From Billgrantia kenyensis (GTDB taxonomy: Bacteria; Pseudomonadota; Gammaproteobacteria; Pseudomonadales; Halomonadaceae): a stretch of 64,000 bases of DNA. Positions 55,212 through 63,625 of this stretch are shown here, piece by piece (position 1 is the stretch's first letter; every line of letters begins with the position of its first letter). The position numbers and the translations under genes were made by a program. The stretch lies in assembly GCF_013697085.1 (NCBI RefSeq), contig NZ_JACEFT010000003.1:124001-188000 (forward strand), read 5' to 3'. The notes beneath the pieces were generated by a model. It made no database searches. It was given only the letters and a program-made list of their open reading frames with translations, and was not told where the DNA came from.

Positions 55212-55631
55212 ATGCCCAGGCTCAATGGGGTTCTGGAGACTGCGCTCTACGTTGACGACATGGACCGGGCGCGGGTCTTCTTCGAAGGCATCATGGGGCT
55301 CGAGCCCTTCAACGCCGACCATCGCTTTACCGCCTACGACGCCGGCGCCGGCTCGGTGCTGCTGCTGTTCCTGCAGGGCGAGACGTTGGAAACCGTGGTG
55401 CTGCCCAACGACATGGGCACCATCCCGCCTCACGACGGCAAAGGGCGAGTACACCTCGCCTTTGCCATCGCCGCCGACGAGCTGTCCGCCTGGGAGCGCC
55501 AGCTCGACGACCACGGAGTCACCATCGAAGGGCGCACCCACTGGCCCCGCGGCGGCGAGAGCCTCTACTTCCGCGACCCCGACGGGCACCTGATCGAGCT
55601 GGCCACTCCCGGGGTCTGGCCCAACTATTAG
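55212..55631 (+). CDS. Glyoxalase/bleomycin-resistance fold (VOC) protein
   Basis: 139 residues. VOC fold with LETALYVDDMDRARVFFEGI at the start and ESLYFRDPDGHLIELATPGVW at the end, where the final Glu is a usual metal ligand; the first-domain His is replaced (GVLETALYV has no His), so the metal site may differ. Substrate unknown; could be a lyase, dioxygenase or binding protein. Start at ATG 55212, preferred to 55191 because AAGGAGAG is well spaced. Confidence 0.8.
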   Translation: MPRLNGVLETALYVDDMDRARVFFEGIMGLEPFNADHRFTAYDAGAGSVLLLFLQGETLETVVLPNDMGTIPPHDGKGRVHLAFAIAADELSAWERQLDDHGVTIEGRTHWPRGGESLYFRDPDGHLIELATPGVWPNY

Positions 55632-55771
55632 GCTCTGCCCGAAAACTGGCTGCGCTCGACCATACGGCGTTAAAAATCGGCTCAAAGTACTCATTTACAC
55701 CCCGTAAACTCCGTCTTTTCGCCGATTTTTGCCTTGTCTGGCCTTCGCTCGCCAACTTTTCGGGTAAAGCC
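55631..55771 (-). repeat. R2 intergenic structured repeat, copy C
   Basis: Minus-strand orientation. Core CGGAGTTTAC and GTAAATGAG around a GGGGT loop. Main stem AAAAATCGGC with GCCGATTTTT, then tandem GA/GA, then AAAG with CTTT. Outer stem CCCGAAAA with TTTTCGGG, continuing GGCT/AGCC at the ends. The element exactly fills the gap: its ends touch the stop codons of both converging genes (55629-55631 and 55771-55773). Confidence 0.85.
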
Positions 55772-56388
55772 TAAGAAACCCCCATATAGCGGCCTGGCTT
55801 GTGGTTGAGGGCAATGATCAGGTTGAGGGCGACGGCCCCCAGCACCGAGAGCCCGACCCGGTCGGCCGGTAGCACCAGGAAGGCGGCGAGCATGATCAGC
55901 CCGTCGATGCCGAGCTGCACGTAGCCGGCGCGCCAGCCGTATCGGGCCTGCAGAAACAGCGCCAGGATATTGATGCCGCCGAGGCTGGTGCGATGACGGA
56001 ACAGCACCAGCATGCCGATACCGATCAGGCTGCCGCCCATCAGCGAGGCATACAGCGGGTTGAGACTGTCGATGGCGATCCATTTCCCGGTCAGTTCGGA
56101 GAACAGCGACACCAGGGCGATGGCGACGAAGGTGCGCAAGGTGAACGACCAGCCCATGCGCTTCACCGCCAGATAGTAGAACGGCAAGTTGATCAGGAAG
56201 AACCATATGCCGAAGCGCCAGCCGGTGGCGTACTGCAGCAAGAAGGCCATGCCGGCGGTGCTGCCGGTCAGCAGCAGCGCCTGGGTATAGAAGGTGACGC
56301 CGAGGGCGACGAACAGCGTGCCCACCAGCATCGCCATCACGTCCTCGTAGGGGCGATGGGGATCGGTAGGGAGATCTTGTGGATCCAT
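55771..56388 (-). CDS. YitT family membrane protein
   Basis: 205 residues, about six membrane segments. LVGTLFVALGVTFYTQALLL and GGINILALFLQARYGWRAGY match the YitT (DUF161) family. Lacks the C-terminal cytosolic DUF2179 domain of Bacillus YitT. Transport role suspected, substrate unknown. Single gene. Confidence 0.85.
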   Translation of the reverse strand: MDPQDLPTDPHRPYEDVMAMLVGTLFVALGVTFYTQALLLTGSTAGMAFLLQYATGWRFGIWFFLINLPFYYLAVKRMGWSFTLRTFVAIALVSLFSELTGKWIAIDSLNPLYASLMGGSLIGIGMLVLFRHRTSLGGINILALFLQARYGWRAGYVQLGIDGLIMLAAFLVLPADRVGLSVLGAVALNLIIALNHKPGRYMGVS

Positions 56389-56470
56389 TCACGTTTCCTT
56401 GGGAGACAGGCAGTGCGCCCGGAAGTGCCGGGATTCTAGCGGGTCGAGCCCGGGAAATCATTGATCTCGC

Positions 56471-58291
56471 TTAGGTCGCCTGACGACTCTCCGTCATCGG
56501 CTCGGCATGCTCGATCATCAGCTGCAGCGACTCCCTTCCCCGCCAGCGGTTGCGGTTGAGACGGAAGGCACAGCGCAGCCGATCCCCCAGGCCAAAGGCA
56601 GGCAGCTCCCCCGGGGTCAGGGCGCGAAACCAGATCGCCTTGAGGCTCGTCGGCCCCGTGGACAGCGTCATCGACAGGTGCGTGCCATCGGCGCCGACCG
56701 GGCGCAGCGCCTCGACCAGGAACGCACCCTCGAACAGCGGGGCATCGAACTCGCGTCCATAGGGGCCCAGCGCTTCCAGCTCGTCGAGGGTGGCAAGCTG
56801 GAACTGCTCGGGAGCTAGCGTCCCGTCGGTCAGCAGGTGGGGGAACAGCTCGATACCGCCAAGCTGCTCATCGACCGCCTGCAGGAAGGCAGCACGGAAC
56901 ACCTCGAGCTGCTCGACGGGCACACCAACCCCGGCGGCGCCACGGTGGCCACCGAAGCGCGGCAGCGCCTCGGGGGCCAGCTCATGGGCACGCTGCAGGG
57001 CATCGCGCATGTGCAACGCCTCGATGGAGCGCCCCGAGCCGGTGAGCATGCCGGGCGCCGCGGCCGGGGTGAGCACCAGCGCGGGCCGGCCGTAGGCCTG
57101 GACCAGCCGCGAGGCGACGATACCCTGCACTCCCGGATGGCCGCTCTCGAGGAACATCACCAGTGCCGGCTGTTCGCTGGCGAGCTGGGGCAGGGCCAGG
57201 GCACGGGCCTCCTCGACCATCTCCGCCTCGATCGCCTTGCGCGACTGGTTGTCGTCGTCCAGCGTCTGCAGGTGACGCAGCGCGGTGGCGTCGTCCGTCG
57301 CCAGCATGAAATGCAGCGCTGCGTAGGGATCGTCCAGGCGCGAGCGGGCATTGATGCGCGGTCCCATCTGGAAGCCCAGGGTCTCGGCGTTGAAGGGCAC
57401 GCTGTCCTCCCCCAGGCGCGTGGCCATGGCGCGCCAGCAGGCCGCCTCCATGCGGTTGATCAAGGCCAGGCCATGGCTGACCACGGCGCGGTTGGCCGGG
57501 CTCGCCCCCAGGGAGACACAGTCGGCCACGGTGCCCAAGGCCACGTAGGAGAGCCAGGAGGCGAGCTTGGGCGTGGATGGGGGAATCACGCTCCATTCCA
57601 CCAGCACGCTGCGTGTCAGCGACATGACCAGCCATGCCACCATGCAGCCGGCAATGGTGCGGTCGGGGTACCGGCAGTCGTCACGCGTGGGATTCACCAC
57701 GGCATGGGCCGAGGGCGGCGGCCCTTCCACCGGAAGGGCGTGGTGGTCGCTCACCACCACGTCGATGCCTTCCGCCTTGAGCCGGGCGATGCGCGGCTCG
57801 TCGGAGCTGCCGCAGTCGGCGGTGATCACCAGCGTCGGCCGCGGCGAGAGCCCGAGCGTGCGCTCCACCAGCGGCAGGCTGATGCCGTAGCCGTCGTGGA
57901 TACGATGGCCGATCAGGCTGTGCAGGCGCGCTTCGGGCACGCCGAAGAGCTCCACCAGGGTACGTCGGATGACCACGTGGGAGGTGATGCCGTCGACGTC
58001 GTAGTCGGTGAGGATGCCGATGTGCTCGCCTTCGGCCACGGCAGTGGCGATACGCTCGGCGGCGCGACGACCGTCGACCAGGCGCTCCGGGTGCTCGAGA
58101 TAGCGCAGGCTGGGCCGGGTCAGCGGTGCCAGCTCGCCTTCGTAGTCGGTCAGGCGACCGGCCAGCACTCGGGCCTGGAGCTCGGTGAGCCCCTCGGCGC
58201 AGGCGCGGGCATAGAGCGCCTCGTTGCGTGGGCGCAGTAACAGCCGCGGCTTGAGTCGAGCGTGCAGGTCGGGCGGCGCGATCACGTCCAA
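56471..58291 (-). CDS. recJ: Single-stranded-DNA-specific exonuclease RecJ
   Basis: 5'-3' exonuclease in recombination and mismatch repair. 606 residues (E. coli 577). DHH-family motifs: ILTDYDVDGITSHVVI (the usual DxDADG has Val for Ala), VITADCGSSDEP, VVSDHHALP and FGGHRGAAGVGV in DHHA1. The start is TTG (58289-58291), supported by AGGAG six bases upstream; GTG at 58283-58285 is an alternative. Near dsbC-xerD and prfB-lysS as in E. coli but separated from them by inserted hom-thrC. Confidence 0.94.
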   Translation of the reverse strand: MDVIAPPDLHARLKPRLLLRPRNEALYARACAEGLTELQARVLAGRLTDYEGELAPLTRPSLRYLEHPERLVDGRRAAERIATAVAEGEHIGILTDYDVDGITSHVVIRRTLVELFGVPEARLHSLIGHRIHDGYGISLPLVERTLGLSPRPTLVITADCGSSDEPRIARLKAEGIDVVVSDHHALPVEGPPPSAHAVVNPTRDDCRYPDRTIAGCMVAWLVMSLTRSVLVEWSVIPPSTPKLASWLSYVALGTVADCVSLGASPANRAVVSHGLALINRMEAACWRAMATRLGEDSVPFNAETLGFQMGPRINARSRLDDPYAALHFMLATDDATALRHLQTLDDDNQSRKAIEAEMVEEARALALPQLASEQPALVMFLESGHPGVQGIVASRLVQAYGRPALVLTPAAAPGMLTGSGRSIEALHMRDALQRAHELAPEALPRFGGHRGAAGVGVPVEQLEVFRAAFLQAVDEQLGGIELFPHLLTDGTLAPEQFQLATLDELEALGPYGREFDAPLFEGAFLVEALRPVGADGTHLSMTLSTGPTSLKAIWFRALTPGELPAFGLGDRLRCAFRLNRNRWRGRESLQLMIEHAEPMTESRQAT

Positions 58292-58357
58292 GCGTGGCTC
58301 CTGTTGCAGAGGGGGTTACGGTCTGCCCCGATGCAAGGGGCGCAGGGCAGCGTTCAC

Positions 58358-58447
58358 CGCTCGGGCTGCCTCGAAGCGAGGGGCGCAGGGCCTATCTTCG
58401 CCGACACTGACCATCGCTCGGGCTGCCTCGAAGCGAGGAGCGCAGGG
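58358..58447 (+). repeat. Direct repeat in recJ leader
   Basis: A 33-base unit (CGCTCGGGCTGCCTCG then AAGCGAGG(G/A)GCGCAGGG) occurs at 58358-58390 and 58415-58447, one mismatch, 57 bases apart. A shorter right-hand part (AGGGGCGCAGGG) occurs before at about 58336. Each unit holds a small CCTCG-AAG-CGAGG hairpin. Lies just beside R1 copy b. Confidence 0.7.
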
Positions 58448-58532
58448 GACAGGTCGTAGAGGAGGTTATTTGCCATGGATGGCAAATATAGCGCCCAGGG
58501 ATGGGTTCACAGCGCCTCCTCGAAGACCTGTC
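58448..58532 (+). repeat. R1 intergenic structured repeat, copy b
   Basis: Hairpin ATTTGCCAT-GG-ATGGCAAAT (58468-58487) followed by the box with GCGCCCAGGGATGGGTT (58489-58514). Outer stems are clear: GACAGGTC (58448-58455) with GACCTGTC (58525-58532), and GAGGAGG (58459-58465) with CCTCCTC (58515-58521). Starts 44 bases past the thrC stop. Confidence 0.85.
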
Positions 58533-58576
58533 GCCGGCATAGCTCCGAGCCAGCCAGCGACGGTCGATGAAGGTGT

Positions 58577-59965
58577 TTAACGCCGGTTCTCGGCCACGAA
58601 CTCCTGCACCTTCGCCAGCTCCGCCGGCAGCACAGTGTAGCGCTCCTCGCGCTCCAGCAGGTCGTCCATGTGCGGCGGCAGCGGCACACCGGGGAAACCC
58701 GCCTTGACCACCGCCTCGGCGAACTTGGCCGGGTGGGCCGTGGCCAGGGTGATCATCGGCGTCTCGGCATCGGCCCGGGCGCGCTCGGCGGCACGGTAGC
58801 CGGTGGCGGTGTGCGGGTCGAGCACCTCCTTGGTACGGTGGTGCGCCTCGCGGATCACCTCGAGGATGGTAGTGTCGTCGACGCTGTGACTCGAGAAGAG
58901 CTCGCGCAGCCGAGCCAGCGGGGCGTCGGCCAGGGCGGTCGGCTCGGCCTGGAAGCGCTCGAGCAGCGCGGCCACGGCGGCACCGTCGCGCTCGTAGGCC
59001 TCGAACAGCAGCCGTTCGAAGTTGGACGACACCACGATGTCCATGGAGGGCGCCAGGGTCGCCTTGAGCTCCTGCTTGGAGAAGTCGTTGGCGGCGATGG
59101 TGCGGTGCAGGATATCGTTGGCATTGGTGGCGATGATGAACTGCTTGACCGGCAGCCCCATGCGGTAGGCCACGTAGCCGGCGAAGACGTTACCGAAGTT
59201 GGCCGAGGGCACGCAGAAGCTGACCTGACGGTGCGGCGCGCCCAGCGCCACGCCGGCAGCCACGTAGTAGACGATCTGGGCCATGATGCGCGCCCAGTTG
59301 ATCGAGTTGACCGCCACCAGGCGGGTGCCGTCGAGGAACGACTGGTCGGCGAAGCTGGCCTTGACCATCGCCTGGGCGTCGTCGAAATTGCCCTCGATGG
59401 CGATGTTGAAGACGTTGTCGGCCAGCACCGAGGTCATCTGGCGACGCTGTACCTCGGAGACCCGGTTGTGCGGATGCAGGATGAAGATGTCGAGGTTGTC
59501 GCAGTGGCGGCAGCCTTCGATGGCCGCCGAGCCGGTGTCCCCGGAGGTGGCGCCCATGATCACCGCCCGCTCGCCGCGCTTGGCCAGGAAGTGATCGAGG
59601 ATGCGCCCCAGCAGCTGCAGGGCCACATCCTTGAAGGCCAGGGTCGGTCCGTGGAACAGCTCCAGCAGGAAGTGATTGGCGTCGAGCTGGTTGAGCGGCA
59701 CCACGGCGTCGTGACTGAAGGTGGCGTAGGCGTCGTGCACGATGCCGCGGAAGGTCTCGTCGTCGATCTCGCCGTTGACGAACGGCTTCATCACGCGGAA
59801 GGCGATTTCGGCATAGGAGAGCCCTGCCATGCCGGCAAGCGCTTCGCGGGAGAGCTGCGGGATGCTCTCCGGCACGTAGAGGCCGCCGTCGCTGGCCATG
59901 CCGGTCAGCACGACCTCCTCGAAGGAGAGCGCAGGCGCCTGCCCGCGGGTACTGATGTAGCGCAT
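58577..59965 (-). CDS. thrC: Threonine synthase
   Basis: PLP enzyme making threonine from O-phosphohomoserine. 462 residues, like Pseudomonas ThrC (longer than 428 in E. coli). MRYISTRGQAPALSFEEVVL, PLP lysine in LAFKDVALQLLGRIL, and MGATSGDTGSAAIEG for phosphate. Four bases after hom; the pair makes homoserine then threonine, with thrB absent here. Confidence 0.96.
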   Translation of the reverse strand: MRYISTRGQAPALSFEEVVLTGMASDGGLYVPESIPQLSREALAGMAGLSYAEIAFRVMKPFVNGEIDDETFRGIVHDAYATFSHDAVVPLNQLDANHFLLELFHGPTLAFKDVALQLLGRILDHFLAKRGERAVIMGATSGDTGSAAIEGCRHCDNLDIFILHPHNRVSEVQRRQMTSVLADNVFNIAIEGNFDDAQAMVKASFADQSFLDGTRLVAVNSINWARIMAQIVYYVAAGVALGAPHRQVSFCVPSANFGNVFAGYVAYRMGLPVKQFIIATNANDILHRTIAANDFSKQELKATLAPSMDIVVSSNFERLLFEAYERDGAAVAALLERFQAEPTALADAPLARLRELFSSHSVDDTTILEVIREAHHRTKEVLDPHTATGYRAAERARADAETPMITLATAHPAKFAEAVVKAGFPGVPLPPHMDDLLEREERYTVLPAELAKVQEFVAENRR

Positions 59966-59969
59966 GCCC

Positions 59970-61286
59970 TTACTCCTGCTCGTCCAGGGACTCGACGCGA
60001 ATCCGCGTGACCGGCCCGGCGATGTCGGCCATCGACTCGATCTGGCGGATCGCCTCGTTCATCTGCTTTTCGCGGCAGCTGTGCGTCAGCAGAATGATCG
60101 GCACCAGCTCGCCTTCGGTGGCCTCCTTTTGCACCAGCGCCTCGATGGAGATGCTCTGCTCGGAGAGGATCGTCGCCACCCGTGCCAGCACGCCGGGACG
60201 GTCTACCGCCAGCAGGCGCAGGTAGTAGGCGGTGACGATATCCTCCATGGGCAGGATCGGCAGGCCGCCGTCGTCCTCACCGATGCCGCTGAAGGCCAGG
60301 TAGGGCACGCGGTAATGGTGGTCGGTGGCGATGTCGCGGGCCACGTCGAGCAGGTCGGCCACCACCGCCGAGGCGGTGGGTTCGGAGCCGGCGCCGGCAC
60401 CGTAATAGAGGGTCGGACCCACGGCGTCGCCCATGATGGCGATGGCGTTCTTGACGCCGTGCACATTGGCCAGCAGGCGCTCCTTGGGAATCAGCGTCGG
60501 GTGCACTCGCAGCTCCAGGCCCTGCTCGGTGCGCTTGGAGATACCCAGGTGCTTGATCACGTAGCCCAGGTTGTCGGCCTGCTCCACGTCGTCAAAGGTG
60601 ACGCGCGAAATGCCCTCGGTGTAGGCCTTCTCGAACTGCAGCGGCACACCGTAGGCGATGGAAGCCAGGATGGTCAGCTTGTGGGCGGCGTCGATACCTT
60701 CGACGTCGAAGGTCGGGTCGGCTTCAGCGTAGCCCAGCGCCTGGGCCTCGGCGAGCACATCCTCGAAGGCGCGGCCCTCGCTGCGCATATGGGTGAGGAT
60801 ATAGTTGCCGGTGCCGTTGATGATGCCTGCCACCCACTCGATGCGGTTGGCCCCGAGGCCCTCGCGCAGCGACTTGATCACCGGGATGCCGCCGGCCACG
60901 GCCGCCTCGAAGGCGACGATCACGCCCTGCTCATGGGCGGCCTGGAAGATCTCGTTGCCATGCACCGCGATCAGCGCCTTGTTGGCCGTCACCACGTGCT
61001 TGCCGTTGGCAATGGCGGTCAGCACCAGTTCGCGGGGAACGTCGTAGCCGCCCAGCACCTCGACCAGTACGTCGATGTCCGGGTTGCGAGCCACCTCGAA
61101 CACGTCGTGGGTGGTCTTGATGCCGGTGAGGTCGCACTCGGGATTGGGACTGCGCAGTGCCACCTGCTCGATAATGATCGGGCGACCGGCGCGCCGCGCA
61201 ATCTCGTCGGCGTTGCGTGTCAGCACATTGAAGGTACCGCCACCGACGGTACCCAGACCACAGATTCCCACTCTCACCGGTTTCAA
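59970..61286 (-). CDS. hom: Homoserine dehydrogenase
   Basis: Converts aspartate semialdehyde to homoserine. 438 residues: NAD(P) domain with VGICGLGTVGGGTFNVL, catalytic VAGGIPVIKSLREGLGANRI and NGTGNYILT, then a C-terminal ACT domain (LAVDRPGVLARVATILSEQS) for threonine feedback. Monofunctional, without aspartokinase. Operon hom-thrC. Confidence 0.97.
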   Translation of the reverse strand: MKPVRVGICGLGTVGGGTFNVLTRNADEIARRAGRPIIIEQVALRSPNPECDLTGIKTTHDVFEVARNPDIDVLVEVLGGYDVPRELVLTAIANGKHVVTANKALIAVHGNEIFQAAHEQGVIVAFEAAVAGGIPVIKSLREGLGANRIEWVAGIINGTGNYILTHMRSEGRAFEDVLAEAQALGYAEADPTFDVEGIDAAHKLTILASIAYGVPLQFEKAYTEGISRVTFDDVEQADNLGYVIKHLGISKRTEQGLELRVHPTLIPKERLLANVHGVKNAIAIMGDAVGPTLYYGAGAGSEPTASAVVADLLDVARDIATDHHYRVPYLAFSGIGEDDGGLPILPMEDIVTAYYLRLLAVDRPGVLARVATILSEQSISIEALVQKEATEGELVPIILLTHSCREKQMNEAIRQIESMADIAGPVTRIRVESLDEQE

Positions 61287-61383
61287 TTTGCTGCTCCCCT
61301 GATGGTGTCAATGTCCAGCGTTCTGGTTGCGACGGCAGTCACTTGGCTGCCGCCGCTTGCTGCTCTTGAGTTACCTCTGCCAG

Positions 61384-62124
61384 TTACTCGGCTAGGCCAA
61401 GCATGTCGGCAAGGCGCTCTGCAGGTACATAGCCCGGCACCAGCCGGCCGTCCGGCAGTACGATGGCCGGCGTACCCTGGACGCCCACGCTCATGCCCAG
61501 ATGATACTGTGCCTCGACCGGATTGTCGCAGTCCGTGCCCCCCGTCAGCGTTTCCTGCCGCTTGCCCGCATTCATCGCCTCGCTGGGGTTGTCGTCACAC
61601 CAGATCTGCTCGAGAATCCCCGCGCCCTGTGAGTTCATGCCGGCACGCGGAAAGGCCAGGTAGTGGACTTCGATGCCCATGTCGTTGAGCGCGGGCACCT
61701 CCTCATGGAACTGGCGGCAGTACGGGCAAGTGGTATCGGTAAACACGACGATCTCCGCGCGAGTCTCTCCCGTCCCGCGGAATATGACCCGCTCACTCTC
61801 AGGCACCTCGGTCAGCTCCCTGGCGCGGTCGGCGTTGCGCGACTGCTCGGTGAGGTTGGTGAGACCGCCCTCTGCGTTCTCGTAGAGGTCTCCCACCAGG
61901 AAGTACTTGCCATCGGCGTCGCTGTAGAAGGCTTCGCCGGTCTCCAGCCGCACCTGATAGAAACCCTCCAGCGGTGTCTCGTGCACGCTGGCAACAGGCA
62001 TCGGCTGGCCGTTGACCTCCAGCCGCTCGGCCAGGCGGGCGGCGGCATCCGCCCAGGCAGAGACAGGCGTGAGCAGGGCGACAGCAAGCAGTGAGCCGGC
62101 AATACGATGGGATAACGCAGTCAT
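61384..62124 (-). CDS. dsbC: Periplasmic disulfide isomerase DsbC
   Basis: 246 residues. Signal peptide ending VSAWA, then the N-terminal dimerisation region (LAERLEVNGQPMPVASV) and thioredoxin domain with TDTTCPYCRQFHEEV (CxxC) and cis-Pro GTPAIVLPDG. A second Cys pair (IWCDD, GTDCDNP) is as in E. coli DsbC. Three bases after xerD; the xerD-dsbC pair is widely conserved. Confidence 0.95.
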   Translation of the reverse strand: MTALSHRIAGSLLAVALLTPVSAWADAAARLAERLEVNGQPMPVASVHETPLEGFYQVRLETGEAFYSDADGKYFLVGDLYENAEGGLTNLTEQSRNADRARELTEVPESERVIFRGTGETRAEIVVFTDTTCPYCRQFHEEVPALNDMGIEVHYLAFPRAGMNSQGAGILEQIWCDDNPSEAMNAGKRQETLTGGTDCDNPVEAQYHLGMSVGVQGTPAIVLPDGRLVPGYVPAERLADMLGLAE

Positions 62125-62127
62125 GTG

Positions 62128-63030
62128 TCAGCCTCGAGGATGATGATCGGCATGCAGGGCTTCGAGTCGCGCCTGCGCAATGTGTGTGTAGATCTGGGTG
62201 GTCGACAGGTCGCTGTGACCGAGCAGCAGCTGTACGACACGCAGATTGGCTCCATGATTCAACAGGTGCGTGGCAAATGCATGCCGCAGGGTGTGCGGCG
62301 ACAGCGGGCGCGTGATGCCAGCCGTACGCGCGTGCGTCTTGATCCGGTGCCAGAAAGTCTGGCGGGTCATGCAGTTATCGCCACGCCCCGGAAACAGCGC
62401 CGGCCGGGTCACGTCCTTCATCAGCGCACCACGGGCACTGCGCAGATAGCGCGTCAGCCAGTGTACGGCTTCCTCCCCCAGCGGGACCAGCCGATCCTTG
62501 TCTCCCTTGCCCCGCACCCTGACCACGCCCTGGCGCAGGTTGACGGACTCCACGCTGAGCCCCACCAGCTCCGAGACGCGCAGGCCGCAGCCGTAGAGCA
62601 CCTCGAGCATGGCGCGGTCGCGCAGGCCGAGGTCGGTGGCGAGGTCCGGCGCCGCCAGCAGGCGTTCCACTTCGGCCTCATCCAGGGTCCCGGGCAGGTT
62701 GGGTCTCACCCGCGGCAGGCGCACCTCCGCCAGCGGATCATGCGCAATGCGCCCCTCCGCCAGCGCCCAGCGGTAGAAGCCGCGCAGGCTGGAGAGCAGC
62801 CGGGCATTGCTGCGCAGCTGATAGCCGGCACCGCGCCGCTCGTCGAGCCAGGCGGGCAGCAAGCCAGCCTCCGGCGCAAGCAGCTCCCCGCCCGCCTCAG
62901 TGAGGTGGGCAGCCCAGGCCTCCAGATCGCGCCGGTAGGCCGCGAGCGTATGCTCGCTCGCGCCGCGCTCGAGCCACAGGGTATCAAGGAAGGCCTCGAT
63001 CAGGGCAAGGGATTGGCTGTCGTGTGTCAT
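62128..63030 (-). CDS. xerD: Tyrosine recombinase XerD
   Basis: 300 residues. Works with XerC at dif to resolve chromosome dimers under FtsK. Active residues: Arg in YGCGLRVSELVGL, Lys in RGKGDKDRLVPLG, HxxR in LSPHTLRHAFATHLL, His/Tyr in LLGHSDLSTTQIYTH. N-terminal SAM-like domain complete. Start ATG 63028-63030. XerD rather than XerC because dsbC is adjacent. Confidence 0.95.
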   Translation of the reverse strand: MTHDSQSLALIEAFLDTLWLERGASEHTLAAYRRDLEAWAAHLTEAGGELLAPEAGLLPAWLDERRGAGYQLRSNARLLSSLRGFYRWALAEGRIAHDPLAEVRLPRVRPNLPGTLDEAEVERLLAAPDLATDLGLRDRAMLEVLYGCGLRVSELVGLSVESVNLRQGVVRVRGKGDKDRLVPLGEEAVHWLTRYLRSARGALMKDVTRPALFPGRGDNCMTRQTFWHRIKTHARTAGITRPLSPHTLRHAFATHLLNHGANLRVVQLLLGHSDLSTTQIYTHIAQARLEALHADHHPRG

Positions 63031-63049
63031 TTCACCACCCCAAAACGAA

Positions 63050-63084
63050 GAAGCCCCGCCCCGCGTGAGCGGTGGCGGGGCTTC
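63050..63084 (-). terminator. rplS terminator
   Basis: GAAGCCCCGCC and GGCGGGGCTTC form a perfect 11-bp stem; on the minus strand it is followed by TTCGTTTTGG. Ends the trmD-rplS unit before xerD. Confidence 0.85.
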
Positions 63085-63144
63085 CAGCCTGCGCAACGAA
63101 TCCAGCAGCGGGCCGGGCCACGGGGCTCAGCCCACGCAAGATCG

Positions 63145-63501
63145 TTACGACAGCTTTTCCTTGATGCGGGCAGACTTGCCGCTGCGCTCGCGGAGGTAGT
63201 ACAGCTTGGCCTGGCGCACGTCACCGCGACGCTTGACGCTGATGGAGTCGACCAGCGGGCTGTAGGTCTGGAAGGTACGCTCGACACCGACACCGTGGGA
63301 GATCTTGCGCACGGTGAAGGCGGAGTTCAGGCCGCGGTTGCGCTTGCCGATCACCACGCCCTCGAAGGCCTGGAGACGCTCGCGGTTGCCTTCCTTGACC
63401 TTGACCTGCACGACGACGGTGTCGCCCGGAGCGAATTCCGGCACCTGCTTGCTCATCTGCTCGGCTTCGAGCGCCTGGATCACCTTGTTCTTGCTGCTCA
63501 T
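63145..63501 (-). CDS. rplS: 50S ribosomal protein L19
   Basis: 118 residues; located at the 30S-50S interface. [39 protein letters not shown] and [20 protein letters not shown] are diagnostic. Start ATG 63499-63501; earlier in-frame codons run through the trmD spacer and lack a match. Confidence 0.97.
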   Translation of the reverse strand: MSSKNKVIQALEAEQMSKQVPEFAPGDTVVVQVKVKEGNRERLQAFEGVVIGKRNRGLNSAFTVRKISHGVGVERTFQTYSPLVDSISVKRRGDVRQAKLYYLRERSGKSARIKEKLS

Positions 63502-63625
63502 GACAAAACTCCTCACTAATCGGCGCCGCCACTTCATCGGCGGCGCGTGATCCCGGCGCCCGAGCCTGGCTCGAGAGCGCGGGAGATGATGGGTGACGCA
63601 GGTCGACGATGCATGCCCCCAGGGC

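Noticed and set aside
58321..58450. CRISPR-like array
   Set aside because: Only two full units plus one part, with one spacer-like gap, and no cas genes anywhere in the window.
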